Below, in pieces: positions 42,856 through 51,778 of a DNA stretch of 64,000 bases. This DNA is from Tumebacillus flagellatus (GTDB lineage Bacteria > Bacillota > Bacilli > Tumebacillales > Tumebacillaceae), in assembly GCF_000714935.1 (NCBI RefSeq), contig NZ_JMIR01000002.1, positions 64,187 through 128,186 on the forward strand, in the 5' to 3' direction. The position numbers and the translations under genes were made by a program. Below the pieces are notes generated by a model. It had not been told where the DNA came from, did not search any database, and saw only the letters and a list, made by a program, of their open reading frames with translations. Each line of letters begins with the position of its first letter. Position 1 is the first letter of the stretch.

Positions 42856-42921
42856 CTTCGTTCCACCTCCCACCCCAATGGTTTCCAATGGAAGAGGGCG
42901 CTATGCATGAGCCTCAGAACG

Positions 42922-42948
42922 AAAAAAGAGCACCCCTAAAAGGTGCCC
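42922..42948 (-). terminator. Terminator of the deoD-ydeI operon
   Basis: On the minus strand GGGCACC-TTTTA-GGGGTGCTC followed by six T. Confidence 0.75.
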
Positions 42949-42953
42949 TTACG

Positions 42954-43646
42954 TCACATCCCCGAGGGGCGTTTTTTGCCTTCGAGCAGTTTCTCAATCG
43001 CTTGTCCGATGCGGCGGGTGCGCGTTTCTTCGCGCTTGGCGGACGTGATCCACGTGACGTACTCCTTGCGGTGCGAATACGCAAGTGTGTCAAACAGCTC
43101 CTTCGCCGCCGCGCTTTCGGCAAGCGCCGCTTGGAAATCTTCCGGCACTTCCACCGTGCGGTCGACGGGCGGTTTTTCCTTGGCGGCTTGCTTCCTCTCC
43201 GCCAACCGCTCCACACGGGTCTTGCCGGACCGGGTCCAGGAGGAATCCACAGACGCGCGCGGGCGAAACCGCATCGAAGACCACGTTTCGTCGATCGACA
43301 CCAACGAAACTCCTTCGTACGCCGCTTCGTCCACCACGTCCCAGCCGACATCGCGGGAGATGTCCGTTTTGATCTTGCCGCTTTTCTTCGGATAGGCAAT
43401 CCAGAAGATCGCATCCCCGCCGCCAAGCGCTTTCACCGCCAGCGGAACCCATTCTTGCAACTCCGCCACGCTTTTCACGAACAACTGCACAAAATCAAAC
43501 GTCCCCGGCTCGTCCACCTCGGTTCGCACATCGAACCCTTCCAAGTCTCCGAGCAACTCCAGATACCCCTCCGGCGCGTTCAACACCACCGCTTTGGCGT
43601 CTTCGCGCAGCCGGAGTTTTTTCAAAGCGAGGTCGGACGCAGGCAT
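42954..43646 (-). CDS. YdeI/OmpD-associated (OmdA) family protein
   Basis: A 230-residue soluble protein. The C-terminal third has the OmdA signature EVPEDFQAALAESAAAKELF, then SHRKEYVTWITSAKREETRT; the N-terminal part (DFVQLFVKSVAELQEWVP, DAIFWIAYPKKS) is a DUF3052-like fold. Role unknown. It starts six bases after deoD with the SD inside the deoD end, so it is cotranscribed with it. Confidence 0.78.
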   Translation of the reverse strand: MPASDLALKKLRLREDAKAVVLNAPEGYLELLGDLEGFDVRTEVDEPGTFDFVQLFVKSVAELQEWVPLAVKALGGGDAIFWIAYPKKSGKIKTDISRDVGWDVVDEAAYEGVSLVSIDETWSSMRFRPRASVDSSWTRSGKTRVERLAERKQAAKEKPPVDRTVEVPEDFQAALAESAAAKELFDTLAYSHRKEYVTWITSAKREETRTRRIGQAIEKLLEGKKRPSGM

Positions 43647-43652
43647 CGGAAG

Positions 43653-44369
43653 TTACTCCTGCAACGCCGCTTCCAACGCCACTTCGATCATTTGGTTAAA
43701 CGTCGTCTGACGCTCTTCCGACGTGGTTTCTTCACCGGTGATCAAGTGGTCGCTGACCGTCATGACCGCCAGCGCGTTTACGCCGAACTTCGCCGCCAGC
43801 GTGTACAGCGCCGCCGTCTCCATTTCAACGGCCAACACGCCGTACGATGCGAGCAACGGCACCAATTCCGCCCCGCGGTCGTTGTAGAACGTGTCGCTGG
43901 TGAAGATATTGCCGACATGCACCGGCATGTTGCGGGAAACCGCCACGTCGTACGCGTTCTTCAACAGCTTGAAGTTCGCCGTCGGCGCGAAGTCGAGGTT
44001 GCCGCCGAACCGATGACGGTTGACCGCCGAATCGGTGGAAGCCGCTTGAGCGAGGATCAGGTCGCGCACTTTCACGTCTTGCTTGTATGCGCCGCACGTG
44101 CCCACGCGAATCAAGTTCTTCACGCCGTACGAATTGATCAGCTCATGCACGTAGATCGAGATCGACGGAATGCCCATGCCGGTTCCTTGCACAGACACGC
44201 GCTTTCCTTTGTAGGTGCCGGTGAAGCCGTACATCCCGCGCACGGTGTTATACGGTTCCTGCACGCCTTCCAAAAACGTTTCCGCAATGTATTTCGCCCG
44301 CAGCGGATCGCCCGGCAGCAGGATCGTTTCTGCGATTTGTCCTTCAGTTGCACCAATATGTACGCTCAT
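43653..44369 (-). CDS. deoD: Purine nucleoside phosphorylase DeoD-type
   Basis: A 238-residue trimer-of-dimers enzyme splitting purine nucleosides with phosphate. Family features: [20 protein letters not shown], phosphate loop [31 protein letters not shown], and [17 protein letters not shown] with the nucleoside-binding Glu residues; catalytic Asp in [19 protein letters not shown]. First gene of a two-gene operon. Confidence 0.95.
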   Translation of the reverse strand: MSVHIGATEGQIAETILLPGDPLRAKYIAETFLEGVQEPYNTVRGMYGFTGTYKGKRVSVQGTGMGIPSISIYVHELINSYGVKNLIRVGTCGAYKQDVKVRDLILAQAASTDSAVNRHRFGGNLDFAPTANFKLLKNAYDVAVSRNMPVHVGNIFTSDTFYNDRGAELVPLLASYGVLAVEMETAALYTLAAKFGVNALAVMTVSDHLITGEETTSEERQTTFNQMIEVALEAALQE

Positions 44370-44426
44370 TCACAAATTCCTCCTCTATGACTCATACGAA
44401 CTAGTATACCTCGAAAGGGCACGGAA

Positions 44427-44465
44427 AAAAACGCCTTTGCCAACGGGCGCGACAAAGGCGTTTTT
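44427..44465 (-). terminator. Terminator after the 45-residue gene
   Basis: AAAAACGCCTTTG and CAAAGGCGTTTTT pair fully around a 13-base loop. Confidence 0.9.
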
Positions 44466-44468
44466 TTC

Positions 44469-44606
44469 CTACTTATTCGGGCGGCCTTGGTTGTCTTCTT
44501 GCCGGTAGCCGTCGTACGCGATCAGCACCACGCCGAGTTCCGATTCGAGTTGGTCGATGCGGCGGGATTGCTCTTCGTTGAGGTTTGCCAGTTGGTTTTG
44601 GTTCAT
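44469..44606 (-). CDS. Small hypothetical protein, 45 residues
   Basis: MNQNQLANLNEEQSRRIDQL ... with an N-terminal coiled-coil-like helix and a polar Gly/Arg tail (DGYRQEDNQGRPNK). ATG 44606 is preferred over an upstream in-frame start because CAGGGGGTGAG lies just before it. It lies 47 bases after the hydrolase gene on the same strand and just before a strong terminator. Function unknown. Confidence 0.6.
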   Translation of the reverse strand: MNQNQLANLNEEQSRRIDQLESELGVVLIAYDGYRQEDNQGRPNK

Positions 44607-44653
44607 GAATCTCACCCCCTGCTTGCAGTCTGTGCAGGTTGCGAGGCTTTCAC

Positions 44654-45745
44654 TCACGGACGGGACAGGTGTCCGTCGCGGTCGATTTCCAGCACTTGCG
44701 CCGGGCGTTCTCCGCCGGCGAGAAAGTCAGCAAAACGCCCCGCACGCCCTCCCGCAAACTCTTCCAAAAACGCAACGGTCACCGCTTGGATCGCCTCTTG
44801 CCCGCGGGTCAGCTTCTCCGTCTCTTGAAAGAGCGCCGGGATGGTGGAGAACGTCATATGATCGGCCCCTTGGATTTTGACGAAACAGCGGTCCGCGCCT
44901 GCAAGGTCGTGCAGGCGTTGCTGGCCTTCCGCCATCGCGCGGGCGACTTTGTCGTTCATTTCGGTTTGGAGCATCTCTTCAAGCGATGCCGCTTCTTGCC
45001 GCACGTTCAACACCGGAAACGAGATCGGCGACTCGCTTGGCAGGACGTGCAGGCTCGCATCGAGGAGCACCACGGCGCGGATTTGCGAATCTGCTTGCGC
45101 CGCGCCAAAAACACCTGCGCCGCCGAGCGAATGTCCCATCAAGCCGATGCGCTCCAGATCGAACAGCCCGTTCAGCGGACTTTCGCCCTCGTTCCAGAGC
45201 GGCAGTTGGGTCAAAGTGAACTGCACGTCCGCTTGGCGGACGCGGACGAGTTCACGCAACGTCGGGAAATCGGTGAAGTCTTGGCCGGAACAGCGCGGCG
45301 ATTGCATCTCGACATCGCCGTCCGGAAACACGGTGAAGAGCGTATCGTACGTGGCTCCCACCGTCACCACGAGAAATCCGGCCTGCACCAGCGCTGCGAT
45401 GTGTCGCACATAGAGGTCTCGATCCACGCCGAATCCCGGCGCGAACACCACGACCGGAAGCGGTTTGTCCGTTCGCGCGGGCGGCGCGTCGTTATAAATA
45501 GGAACGGCAGTCGCGCGCAGCCGTTCTTCTGCCAGCCCCACCATCGCAAACAACTCCGCACTCCGCTCCACCGCCGGCTCGAACAATGAAAGCACCGAAC
45601 TTTTTTGCTGAAGTTCGTTTCCGGCCTCTGCCGGGTAGAACACACTCACGGGAAAGCGGCGGGACGCTTCCGGTGCCTCTTGGGTGTTCAACGACTCCCG
45701 GCGCGCAGGGTCGGTGAGGGAGATCACAATTCTACCAATAGTCAT
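44654..45745 (-). CDS. Alpha/beta hydrolase, platelet-activating-factor-acetylhydrolase type
   Basis: A 363-residue serine hydrolase. Oxyanion region VVVFAPGFGVDRDLY, nucleophile elbow GLMGHSLGGAGVFGA, acid loop AVVLLDASLHVLP and a late His in GADHMTFS complete the triad. The fold and spacing match the PAF acetylhydrolase / dienelactone group. There is no signal peptide. SD AAAGGAG. Substrate unknown. Confidence 0.85.
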   Translation of the reverse strand: MTIGRIVISLTDPARRESLNTQEAPEASRRFPVSVFYPAEAGNELQQKSSVLSLFEPAVERSAELFAMVGLAEERLRATAVPIYNDAPPARTDKPLPVVVFAPGFGVDRDLYVRHIAALVQAGFLVVTVGATYDTLFTVFPDGDVEMQSPRCSGQDFTDFPTLRELVRVRQADVQFTLTQLPLWNEGESPLNGLFDLERIGLMGHSLGGAGVFGAAQADSQIRAVVLLDASLHVLPSESPISFPVLNVRQEAASLEEMLQTEMNDKVARAMAEGQQRLHDLAGADRCFVKIQGADHMTFSTIPALFQETEKLTRGQEAIQAVTVAFLEEFAGGRAGRFADFLAGGERPAQVLEIDRDGHLSRP

Positions 45746-45784
45746 GCGGGAAAGCTCCTTTTATCCTGAGTCATGAAGAGACGA

Positions 45785-46798
45785 TCAGATCGTGGGCGCG
45801 TTGACGGGAATCCGCGTGAAATCAAACTCCACCCTCGGCGTGCGGTCGATGATTTCTTGGCGGTGGCGCGGGAGTTCTTGGCGGTACTTCTCCGGCAGCG
45901 TGTCGCCCGCTTGGTGCAACACGATGTACAGCAAGAGGTGCCGCAAGCGCAGAAAGTCCGGGAAGAGGGTCAGCCACTCCGGGTTGAACGCGTTCTCTTC
46001 TTGATACCCTTCAATGAAATGCGTCAAAAACGCCTCCGTCGTCGCCGCCCGCGTCGGATACGTCTCGGACTTGTACTGCATTTCGTAATACAGGATGATC
46101 GCGATGTCGTTGGCAAACCAGTTGTAGCCGCAATCGTCAAAGTCGAACGCGGTGATCTTGCCGGTTTCGTCGACGTAATGATTGCCTTGGTGCAAATCGG
46201 TATGGCAGAGTCCGTAGGACGTCGAGTCTTTGGGCAACGCGTGGATGCGCGTCAGCAGTTCTTCGCCTGCCGCGATCACTTCCTGGTCGTCGGCGGGGAG
46301 GTATTTGCGGAGTTTGAGGTGCTCTTCTTCGTACCACTCTTGGCGTTTGACAGCCGGATCGCGGAGAACATAGTGTTGCGTGAGTTTGTGGATGCGCCCG
46401 ATCACGCGGCCCCATTCGCGAAACAGGTCGGGGCCCCATATTTCCTTGGTGACGCGAGAACCGGGAGCTTTTTCATACGCCATCGCGAGAAACGCGTGGC
46501 CGTCTCCTTCGGGAATCACTTCCACGAGTTCGCCGTTCACCGAGGGAATGCAGCGCGAGACGGAGACGCCCCCTTCGGCAAGATAGTTCAGCCATTCCAG
46601 TTCGCCGAGCAGGTAGTTGACGGAGCGGCGGATGGTGTGGGTGATCTTCAAAATGTACGCGGAGTTGTCGCGCTGGAATTCGTAGACGTTCGCTTCGAAA
46701 CCGCCGAGGTTTTTCAACCCGTCGGGGGTGATGCCGTAACGGTTGGCGGCTTCGTGGAGAATTTGGTCGTTGAAGCGTTCTTGGATCGCTGGGATCAT
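45785..46798 (-). CDS. APH/homoserine-kinase-II-like phosphotransferase
   Basis: A 337-residue kinase of the aminoglycoside phosphotransferase fold. Glycine-loop strand GGFEANVYEFQ with ATP-binding Lys in AYILKITH; catalytic loop LCHTDLHQGNHYV; metal-binding TAFDFDDCGYNWFAND. The DFDDxxxxxxxxD pattern is that of CotS/YutH- and SrkA-type kinases rather than of drug resistance enzymes. SD GAGAGGAGG. It starts six bases after the GNAT gene, so both form one operon. Confidence 0.82.
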   Translation of the reverse strand: MIPAIQERFNDQILHEAANRYGITPDGLKNLGGFEANVYEFQRDNSAYILKITHTIRRSVNYLLGELEWLNYLAEGGVSVSRCIPSVNGELVEVIPEGDGHAFLAMAYEKAPGSRVTKEIWGPDLFREWGRVIGRIHKLTQHYVLRDPAVKRQEWYEEEHLKLRKYLPADDQEVIAAGEELLTRIHALPKDSTSYGLCHTDLHQGNHYVDETGKITAFDFDDCGYNWFANDIAIILYYEMQYKSETYPTRAATTEAFLTHFIEGYQEENAFNPEWLTLFPDFLRLRHLLLYIVLHQAGDTLPEKYRQELPRHRQEIIDRTPRVEFDFTRIPVNAPTI

Positions 46799-46804
46799 GG
46801 GGTG

Positions 46805-47623
46805 TTATGCCTCCTCTCGTTTCCAGACCGCCTTGGTGTAGGCGACGTGGAAGCCGGCTCGTTGCAGATTGCGATGGGACCCGCTGGCGAAATCGCACTG
46901 GGCGACGATCAGATGCGCGCCGGCCGCTTCGGCGTCGAGCATGCGTTGGTGCAGCATCGCCGTCTGCGCGCCCCGGTTGCGGTACTCCGGAAGCGTGGCC
47001 GCGAGCGCGAACCCCGCGACGCCGTCCACGATCTGCATCATGGTAAAGCCGATCGCCGTGTCGCCTTGCCAGCAGAGATAGAGATGCCACTCCGGGTCTT
47101 CTACTAAAAGAAAGTTGCTCTCCGTCCGCTCCGGAATGTCGTCGGGAATCTCCAACGAACGGGTGAAGATACGTCCGTACAGCTCCACCTCATGCGGTTG
47201 CACGCGACGGACTTCCAAACCTTCGACCGGGCGAACCTTGCTCACATCCGGCACGCCGTACATCGCCGTGTGGAAGCCCGATTGCCGGAACCCGCGTGCG
47301 GTAAGCGCTTGAAGCAGTTCCGGGGTCGTGCGTTGCGGGGGGACGTCGATCATAAAGTTGCGGTTGGCAGACGCGAAGAACGCGCAGATGTCGTCCACGT
47401 GCTGAATTTCCTCAGCACCGATGCCGTATACGCGGTTGAAGTCGATCACCGGAAAGTGATGCGCCAACATCGCGACGGCGCGGCCGAACGTCTTGATTTC
47501 CACGCCGTAGGGGTTGCCTTGCTGCTTGCCGATGTATTCCATCCGTCCTCGCATGACATCGCAGTCCGACTTCTCGATCAGATCCGCCAGTTCTGCCGTC
47601 AGCAACGGGAGGTTGTGGTTCAT
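46805..47623 (-). CDS. GNAT family N-acetyltransferase
   Basis: A 272-residue protein whose C-terminal half is a GNAT domain: AGFALAATLPEYRNRGAQTAM carries the acetyl-CoA pyrophosphate loop (R-N-R-G-A) and LIVAQCDFASGSHRNLQRAG the following strand and helix. The N-terminal half (about 130 residues) resembles a degenerate second GNAT-like domain. Substrate unknown. First gene in an operon with an APH-like kinase; SD GAGG. Confidence 0.82.
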   Translation of the reverse strand: MNHNLPLLTAELADLIEKSDCDVMRGRMEYIGKQQGNPYGVEIKTFGRAVAMLAHHFPVIDFNRVYGIGAEEIQHVDDICAFFASANRNFMIDVPPQRTTPELLQALTARGFRQSGFHTAMYGVPDVSKVRPVEGLEVRRVQPHEVELYGRIFTRSLEIPDDIPERTESNFLLVEDPEWHLYLCWQGDTAIGFTMMQIVDGVAGFALAATLPEYRNRGAQTAMLHQRMLDAEAAGAHLIVAQCDFASGSHRNLQRAGFHVAYTKAVWKREEA

Positions 47624-47710
47624 TTTTTCTGCACCTCGCTGATTCGGGTATGACTTCTCACCAGCGTACGATAGAGTTCCAATTTTTGCAAGATTCCGTT
47701 ATGATATGGC

Positions 47711-47741
47711 TTGACCCTGACCCAACGTCACCCCTTACGCT
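47711..47741 (+). promoter_or_regulatory. MerR-type promoter with 19-base spacer and dyad
   Basis: TTGACC (47711-47716), a 19-base spacer and TACGCT (47736-47741). The spacer holds a dyad with TGAC and GTCA arms (CTGACCCAACGTCAC). Long spacers untwisted by the regulator are the hallmark of MerR-controlled promoters, so autoregulation is likely. Confidence 0.5.
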
Positions 47742-47762
47742 TGAAAAAAAGGAGGGAACCCG

Positions 47763-48596
47763 ATGCCGTCTGATCAGAACATAAAACTCTACCAAACCGG
47801 CGAACTCGCCCAAAAAGCCCGCATCTCCATCCGCACGTTGCGCTACTATGACAAAACCGGTCTGCTCTCTCCGTCCCAACACAGCGAGGCCGGATATCGG
47901 CTGTACACCGAATCCGACCTGCAACGCTTGCAATACATCCTCGCCCTCAAATACTTGGGCTTCTCCCTCGACGAGATCAAAGCGTGCCTCCAAGCAAGCC
48001 CCCGGCATCTCTCCGAGCGGCTCGCTCAGCAAAAAGCCATGCTCCTCGACAAGCGCGCCGAACTCGACCTGATTCTCCGCGCCGTCGACGCGTCGCTCCA
48101 TCTCTTGCGCAAAAACCCCGACGACCCGGAAGCGCTCTCGTCGATCCTCCATGTCTACCAAGCGGAACACAACCAAGAGCGGGTGCGCCAACATCTCACG
48201 CCGTCCCAACGCTCGCACATGCGCGAACTCTACGAAACGTCGTACTCCGAGGAAGCCCGTCGCAAACTGGAATCGCGCGAGTGGACGGACGAATCCCGCC
48301 GCGAGCACTACCGGCAATACGACGAATTTCGCTCGACGCTCCAGCGCCTCACCGCCGAGAACGCCGACCCGACTTCGCCGCAAGCGCAACATATGGCGCA
48401 CTTGCTCACCCAAATCAACGCCCGCGTCTCGCAAAACGACCCCGCCGTCCTCGAAGGCATGAAAACCGCGTGGAACCGCTACAACGAGCTCCCCGAAGAC
48501 AAGCGACCGCCCGCGTACCACTTCACAGACGCCGAACGCGACTTCCTCAAACGAGCGATGACCCACTTCCACAGCAGGCGCCCCGCCACCCCGTAA
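47763..48596 (+). CDS. MerR family regulator with TipAS-like C-terminal domain
   Basis: A 277-residue regulator. The N-terminal winged helix reads YQTGELAQKARISIRTLRYYD and SEAGYRLYTESDLQRLQYIL, followed by the dimerisation helix. The C-terminal 140 residues (LYETSYSEEARRKLESREWT ...) resemble the TipAS/SkgA drug-sensing domain. It probably regulates itself; no other target gene is adjacent on its strand. SD AAGGAGGG. Confidence 0.88.
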   Translation: MPSDQNIKLYQTGELAQKARISIRTLRYYDKTGLLSPSQHSEAGYRLYTESDLQRLQYILALKYLGFSLDEIKACLQASPRHLSERLAQQKAMLLDKRAELDLILRAVDASLHLLRKNPDDPEALSSILHVYQAEHNQERVRQHLTPSQRSHMRELYETSYSEEARRKLESREWTDESRREHYRQYDEFRSTLQRLTAENADPTSPQAQHMAHLLTQINARVSQNDPAVLEGMKTAWNRYNELPEDKRPPAYHFTDAERDFLKRAMTHFHSRRPATP

Positions 48597-48603
48597 CGGC
48601 AAC

Positions 48604-48644
48604 AAAAAAGCTCTTCACGCCGCCACGACGTGAAGAGCTTTTTT
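48604..48644. terminator. Bidirectional terminator between merR-type gene and cydB
   Basis: AAAAAAGCTCTTCACG and CGTGAAGAGCTTTTTT around a nine-base loop. Confidence 0.92.
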
Positions 48645-48646
48645 TG

Positions 48647-49681
48647 CTATTTCTGCCGCAGATATTTCTTGTCCCGCATAAACATCCGCCAAAACAACCA
48701 AAACCCCGGCGTCAGCACCACAAACCCCACGAGGTACGAAACGAACAGCGCGTGAAACGTGCTCTCGTCGGTAAACCCCGACTGAATCGTCACCGACGGA
48801 TACACGATGTACGGCAGATGCGCTTCCCCGTACCCCGTCGCCGCCAGCAAGTACTGAAACACCGTCGCCACCACGGCGAGACGCGGCCGCCCTGCAGCGG
48901 GAGACCCCGCTTTTCGAGGGGTGAACAACGCCAGATACCCCAACACGTAAAGCACGCCGGACGAGAGAATCCAGCCTTTGTTGTTTTGCAGGTTGTCATA
49001 CATCCACGGCGCGTCCCGCGCCATCGTCACAATCACGAAGATCGCCGCGAGAAACGCAAACGGCCCGAGCCAGATCGCGTCTTTGCGATACACCTGATAC
49101 GCCCGCCAGTCCTCCGACACGTGCGAGTAGTCCGCCAAGAGCAGCGACGAGAGAAACAGCGTCGACAGCCCGGCAAACGCCAGATACGCATACGTGCTGG
49201 CACTCGACAGCAACGACCCCCACAACAACTGATCCCGCCCGTCCGTCGTTCCGATCATGCCGCCGTACGTGATCGGCAGAACCAAAATCAACAACATCGG
49301 CAAAAACACGCCGGTCGCACCGGAGATCACCGACAGGGCGCGGGCGTATTTTTTTTCCGCGGCGTGCGAGAACACGAGGAACGCGCTGCGCAGCGTCAAC
49401 AGCAACAACCCGATCGAGAACGGCCAGAGCAACACCGTCCCCAAAACCGCCGTTGCCCCCGGAAAAAAACTCACCGTCCCGATGACCACCAACACGATGA
49501 ACACGTTCGTCACTTCCCACGACGGGGAGAGATAGCGGTTGGCGATCTGGGTCATGTTGTTTTCCTTGCGATAGAGATAGATCAGCGACCAAAACCCCGC
49601 CCCGAAGTCGATGGACGCCGCCATCGCGTACACGAAGACGAACAGCCACAGCAAACTTACCGCAATCAGCTCGTCAGACAT
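48647..49681 (-). CDS. cydB: Cytochrome bd oxidase subunit II (CydB/YthB-like)
   Basis: A 344-residue membrane protein with about nine helices, starting LIAVSLLWLFVFVYAMAASI with the early FGAGFWSLIYLY segment typical of CIO/YthB-type subunits. With CydA it forms a quinol oxidase that reduces oxygen without pumping protons. Its start overlaps the end of cydA by eight bases. Confidence 0.88.
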   Translation of the reverse strand: MSDELIAVSLLWLFVFVYAMAASIDFGAGFWSLIYLYRKENNMTQIANRYLSPSWEVTNVFIVLVVIGTVSFFPGATAVLGTVLLWPFSIGLLLLTLRSAFLVFSHAAEKKYARALSVISGATGVFLPMLLILVLPITYGGMIGTTDGRDQLLWGSLLSSASTYAYLAFAGLSTLFLSSLLLADYSHVSEDWRAYQVYRKDAIWLGPFAFLAAIFVIVTMARDAPWMYDNLQNNKGWILSSGVLYVLGYLALFTPRKAGSPAAGRPRLAVVATVFQYLLAATGYGEAHLPYIVYPSVTIQSGFTDESTFHALFVSYLVGFVVLTPGFWLFWRMFMRDKKYLRQK

Positions 49682-51035
49682 GCAGGCCCTCCTCTTCGCC
49701 GTTCACGTCGCCCGAACCGCCCAACTCGTCGCCGAGCGGGTGGCGCTTGAAGTAGGCGCGCAACACGACGACCACCGAGATCGCCAAGAGCAGATACACG
49801 CCCGTGAACAGCAAAAACAGCGTGCCCAAGTTCCCCGTGTGCGTCACCGCTTCCGACGTGCGCATCACCCGGTAGAGAATCCACGGTTGCCGCCCCGTGC
49901 AGGAAAAAATCCACCCAAACTCAATCCCGAGCATCGACAGCGGCCCCGAGACGAAGAAGCTCCAGACCATCCAGCGCGGGAAAGTTTGTTTTTTTAACAG
50001 GCGGTGCCACCAAAATCCGACGATCGACATCAGCAACAGCAACATCCCCACGCCGACCATCGCGTTGAACAGCGTGTGGATGAACAGCGGCGGCCATTCG
50101 TCTTCCGGCCACTCGTTCAAGCCTTTGACCACCGTGTCAAAGCGGTTGTTCGCCAAGAAGCTCAGCGCCCAGGGAATCTCGATGCCGTACTTCACTTCAT
50201 GCGTCTCTTTGTCGGTGAAACCGCCGATTGTCAGCGGCGCATGATCCTGCGTGACAAACAGTCCCTCCGCCGCCGCCAGCTTCTCCGGCTGCTCGTCGTA
50301 CAAGTGCTGCGCCGACGCATGGCCGTTGAGCGCCGTCAACACGGAGAACAGCCCGCCGACCACCAAGCCCACCATCAACGCCTTGCGGTGAAACGCGTAA
50401 TGCTTGTCCGACAAACCGCGGCGCAGCATCTTGAACGCCGCCAGCGACGCGATCACAAACGCGCCGGTCATGTACGCCGAAACGGCAACATGCCCCGCCG
50501 AAACGGCAAAGCTCGGGTTAAAAAAAGCTTTCCACGGCCGAATGTCCACAATCTCGCCGCCCACGATCCGAAACCCGGTCGGCGTGCCTTCAAACGCGTG
50601 CACGTTGGTGATCAGAATCGCCGACATCACGGCGCCGAACGCCACGAGCACGACGCTTAGGATTCGCATCCCCCGCGACAGGCGATCCGCCGCGTACACG
50701 TAGATCGACATAAACAACGCTTCGAGCAGAAACGCAAAGATCTCAATCTGAAACGGCAATGCGATGACCTTGCCCACAACCTTCATAAACTGCGGCCATA
50801 ACAGCGACAACTGCACGCCGGCGATCGTGCCCGACGGGATCGCCACGCCGAGCAACACGGCAAACCCGCGTGTCCAACGCTTCGCCATCAGCGCGTAATC
50901 GCTGTCTCCGGTAAATTGGAACAGCACCTCCACGATCAAAATCATCAGCGGAAGCCCGACCCCAATCGTCGCGAAGATAATATGAAAGGCCATCGTCGTT
51001 CCAAACAGCGACCGTGCAAGCACCACTTGATCCAT
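49674..51035 (-). CDS. cydA: Cytochrome bd oxidase subunit I (CydA/YthA-like)
   Basis: A 453-residue haem-binding subunit. Near residue 18 the haem ligand His is in GTTMAFHIIFATIGVGLP; the helix with GRQPWILYRVMRT near residue 390 is the conserved quinol-oxidase GRQPW motif. The Q-loop is short, as in the cyanide-insensitive (CIO) branch. SD AGGAGGTG. First gene of the cydAB operon; no cydCD genes are seen nearby. Confidence 0.92.
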   Translation of the reverse strand: MDQVVLARSLFGTTMAFHIIFATIGVGLPLMILIVEVLFQFTGDSDYALMAKRWTRGFAVLLGVAIPSGTIAGVQLSLLWPQFMKVVGKVIALPFQIEIFAFLLEALFMSIYVYAADRLSRGMRILSVVLVAFGAVMSAILITNVHAFEGTPTGFRIVGGEIVDIRPWKAFFNPSFAVSAGHVAVSAYMTGAFVIASLAAFKMLRRGLSDKHYAFHRKALMVGLVVGGLFSVLTALNGHASAQHLYDEQPEKLAAAEGLFVTQDHAPLTIGGFTDKETHEVKYGIEIPWALSFLANNRFDTVVKGLNEWPEDEWPPLFIHTLFNAMVGVGMLLLLMSIVGFWWHRLLKKQTFPRWMVWSFFVSGPLSMLGIEFGWIFSCTGRQPWILYRVMRTSEAVTHTGNLGTLFLLFTGVYLLLAISVVVVLRAYFKRHPLGDELGGSGDVNGEEEGLHV

Positions 51036-51100
51036 GCTGCGGCACCTCCTGATTTTTCTCTGTCTTACCTTCCCCTTCCAGATGGATTTTCATAGCAAAA

Positions 51101-51139
51101 AAAAACAACGAGTCACGCACCCGCGCTCCCGTTGTTTTT
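51101..51139 (-). terminator. Terminator overlapping the 3' end of the 169-residue gene
   Basis: AAAAACAACG and CGTTGTTTTT form the stem; the last codons and stop of the gene (51113) are in the loop and right arm. Confidence 0.75.
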
Positions 51140-51622
51140 TTTCGCGTCTGTTGTTAGGTTTTTCGCTTGACGGACGATCTCGCCGCCGTCTGCAAAGCGT
51201 CCGTACTCGACGGCGAGCGCTGCGGCTTCCTCCATGTTCGGAATCTCGCCCCACGCTTTGTACGACAGCACGTACGCCTGCACCTTGCCTCCGTAGAACA
51301 CCCAGCGGAAAAACCGCAACGCCCGCCCGTGTGCGCCGGAGTTGCGAAACTCCGTCATCTCGCGCCCGTTTTTCCAGACGGACAACGTCTGCGCCCAACC
51401 CGCGCGCACATCGGCTTCCAGTTCGGCGTAGATCACCGTGTCCCGCTTCACCATCTGCCGCATGATCGTTTCATTCAGAAACGCCGCGACCAACAACCGG
51501 AACAGACTCAGACGTTCCGAGCGCGTGATCGTAATCACCGACTCCGGCCCCAGCTGCGAAGCGTCCGGTTCGCCGTAGGTGACGCGCTGTCCGGGGTGCC
51601 GCACCCACTTTCTTCCTCTCAT
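51113..51622 (-). CDS. Hypothetical protein, 169 residues
   Basis: A soluble, basic protein (MRGRKWVRHPGQRVTYGEPD ...) with an EMTEFRNSGAHGRALRFFRW motif and a VIYAELEADVRAGWAQTLSVW helix. The FRNSxxHxxAL pattern recalls spheroidene-monooxygenase / DUF3291-like folds that bind haem or act as monooxygenases, but this is only a resemblance. SD GGAAGGGAG. Terminator overlaps its end. Confidence 0.6.
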   Translation of the reverse strand: MRGRKWVRHPGQRVTYGEPDASQLGPESVITITRSERLSLFRLLVAAFLNETIMRQMVKRDTVIYAELEADVRAGWAQTLSVWKNGREMTEFRNSGAHGRALRFFRWVFYGGKVQAYVLSYKAWGEIPNMEEAAALAVEYGRFADGGEIVRQAKNLTTDAKKNNGSAGA

Positions 51623-51743
51623 GGCTTTGTCTCCCTTCCAATGGTTGAATAAAATTTATTTTAGCACAAGTTTAGTAAAAATTCCCCGGCACTTTACTGA
51701 CAAATTTCACGATCCATATTGGGAATCACATCTTAACTTGGAG

Positions 51744-51772
51744 TTGACGCTGATTTCCAAATCTTGTATACC
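51744..51772 (+). promoter_or_regulatory. SigA-type promoter giving a near-leaderless transcript
   Basis: TTGACG (51744-51749), a 17-base spacer and TATACC (51767-51772). The predicted transcription start (about 51778-51780) coincides with the ATG of the next gene. Confidence 0.55.
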
Positions 51773-51778
51773 TAGAGT

